From: an uncultured Eubacteriales bacterium
GTDB lineage: Bacteria > Bacillota > Clostridia > Lachnospirales > Lachnospiraceae
DNA length: 64,000 bases
NCBI GenBank assembly: GCA_900314565.1
Contig: OMVU01000007.1
Coordinates: 3,541-67,540 of the forward strand
Direction: 5' to 3'
Shown: piece by piece, positions 63,081-64,000 of the stretch
How positions within the stretch are numbered: the first letter of the stretch is position 1
Layout: every line of letters starts with the position of its first letter
Notes under the pieces: model-generated
Database searches by the model: none
The model's input: the letters and a program-made list of their open reading frames with translations, nothing else
What the model was told of the DNA's origin: nothing
Position numbers and translations under genes: made by a program

Positions 63081-64000
63081 TCAAAGATCACTGATCATCG
63101 TGAGCATATCCAGATAGATCTCCTTCACATCCCTCTTTCGGGTAAGCCCTCCGTGGATCATCATATGATCCCCTATGAAATTCGGGTAAACGTTCCACAC
63201 GCCGGGACGGAGATCGCTCTGATCCAGCGCTTTCTTCGTCTCTCCGAACGGAGCCTGTGCAGAGATCGTATTGACGAGCCCGTCATTTTTATGCCACGTG
63301 CTGTCGATCACCGTCCCGCCCTTCGTGGTACCGCTGTAACATCCGATCTGGGATGAACGCTTCACAAAGAACGGGTCTGTCAGCTTCAGGATCGGCTTCT
63401 GTATTCCATTCTTCGCTTCTTTCGTCGAGCAGCATGGCAGCGAAAAATAAAATACATCGGAAAATGTCGTCATATGCCGGTTCAGCTCCGCAGCATTATC
63501 CACATGCATGTCAAAGTCGGCGTAATCCCTGATATCCCTGCCGTCCCTGACCGGAACAACGCTCCTGCTCATCAGCTTCGCGAACACATTGCTCCACCAT
63601 GGCGCCTTCACTCTGTCGGGGTCGAAATTTTCGTCTTCAAACATATCATAGGCCGTTGTGCCGTTCAGCGGTGAGGCAATCGTGACAATGCCGCGGACAC
63701 GCCCGATCTCTCCGCCCGAAAAGAACGGAGAAAGGCCGTCGTCTTCCGAGACGTCCCACTCCTCTTTCGAGCCGTTGACAAGAATTTCCGAAAAGAGCCT
63801 GATCGTGGTCCCGCCAAAGGAATGCCCGATGAGAATAAGCTCGGTCTCATCCTCTATAGTGCACAGCGGACAGTCGGAAAAATCTTTTCCGAAACGTTCA
63901 TGCCCGTATTCTTCACTGTGCCGCTTCCCGTAATCCACACGAGTCCCGTACAGCTGTGCATACAGCTCGCAGGCCCGGTCCCAGGCGCTGCCATGCGGAG
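63081..64000 (-). CDS. Lipase-like alpha/beta hydrolase (start outside window)
   Basis: At least 306 residues; the frame continues without stop to the window edge, with SAWDRACELYAQLYGTRVDYGKRHSEEYGHERFGKD before the first in-window ATG-like start. The order matches the staphylococcal/Geobacillus lipase family: nucleophile GHSFGG, acid in WHKNDGLVN, His in GDHMMIHGG. It probably hydrolyses triacylglycerols or esters; the missing N terminus should show whether it is secreted. Confidence 0.8.
   Translation of the reverse strand, partial: PHGSAWDRACELYAQLYGTRVDYGKRHSEEYGHERFGKDFSDCPLCTIEDETELILIGHSFGGTTIRLFSEILVNGSKEEWDVSEDDGLSPFFSGGEIGRVRGIVTIASPLNGTTAYDMFEDENFDPDRVKAPWWSNVFAKLMSRSVVPVRDGRDIRDYADFDMHVDNAAELNRHMTTFSDVFYFSLPCCSTKEAKNGIQKPILKLTDPFFVKRSSQIGCYSGTTKGGTVIDSTWHKNDGLVNTISAQAPFGETKKALDQSDLRPGVWNVYPNFIGDHMMIHGGLTRKRDVKEIYLDMLTMISDL

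Overview
The window reads as chromosome of a low-to-mid-GC Gram-positive anaerobe, most likely a Clostridia/Lachnospiraceae-type gut or plant-polymer fermenter. The grounds are strong GGAGG ribosome sites, lipobox lipoproteins, a four-subunit 2-oxoacid:ferredoxin oxidoreductase, many plant-glycan hydrolases (GH28, two GH43, GH13, GH36) with LacI/AraC regulators, and an ECF folate transporter. The taxon is inferred from gene content, not from a marker gene. No rRNA, tRNA, CRISPR array, prophage or transposase was found.

Layout. 0.2-2.8 kb: ferredoxin oxidoreductase operon. 3-4.6 kb: two broken genes (GH28; a membrane protein with an in-frame TAG). 5-13.2 kb: LacI regulator, an ankyrin-GH43 fusion, a second GH43 in line with PsiE and NhaC genes. 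13.6-20.1 kb: acid-phosphatase lipoprotein, alpha/beta hydrolase, two nitroreductase-family genes, a ferredoxin-domain remnant, a Ser-rich membrane protein. 20-29 kb: MFS and YesL genes, an oligosaccharide ABC transporter, a divergent GH13 oligo-1,6-glucosidase and AraC regulator. 29-40.3 kb: membrane protein, NCS2 purine permease, MscS, a DHDPS/NAL-family aldolase, LacI regulator and Nramp transporter sharing an operator layout, DUF4230 protein, His-rich CsoR. 40.8-46.7 kb: aldo/keto reductase, RsbW-like kinase, YhfC protein, SCP2 protein, a GDSL/SGNH-WYL fusion. 48-55.2 kb: S24 repressor, GH36 alpha-galactosidase, a HipBA-like pair, a Y-family polymerase. 55.3-64 kb: folate transport and cyclodeaminase, nicotinamidase, epimerase, two-component system, GNAT, aldehyde dehydrogenase, and a lipase cut by the window edge.

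The most unusual content is between genes. (1) At seven genes the 3' end, usually including the stop codon, is copied in tandem just past the stop (LacI, nitroreductase, aldolase, CsoR, aldo/keto reductase, SGNH-WYL, nicotinamidase). (2) Two loci, 8.8-9.2 and 47.0-47.7 kb, carry arrays of a related 62-bp unit arranged head-in on both sides of a centre, making giant palindromes. (3) Two paralogous small-RNA candidates (30.7 and 38.5 kb) share an upstream box, a GAGA-loop hairpin with a compensatory change, a CU-rich anti-Shine-Dalgarno stretch and a terminator. (4) The aldolase and Nramp promoters carry three LacI-type palindromes with identical 73- and 21-bp spacing. (5) Several dispersed foldback families recur (called R1, R3 and R4 below; R2 is the 62-bp array).

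Functional picture: glycan fragments are imported by ABC and MFS systems, cut by intracellular GH13, GH43 and GH36 enzymes under LacI/AraC and probable CcpA control, and fermented with ferredoxin-linked 2-oxoacid oxidation.
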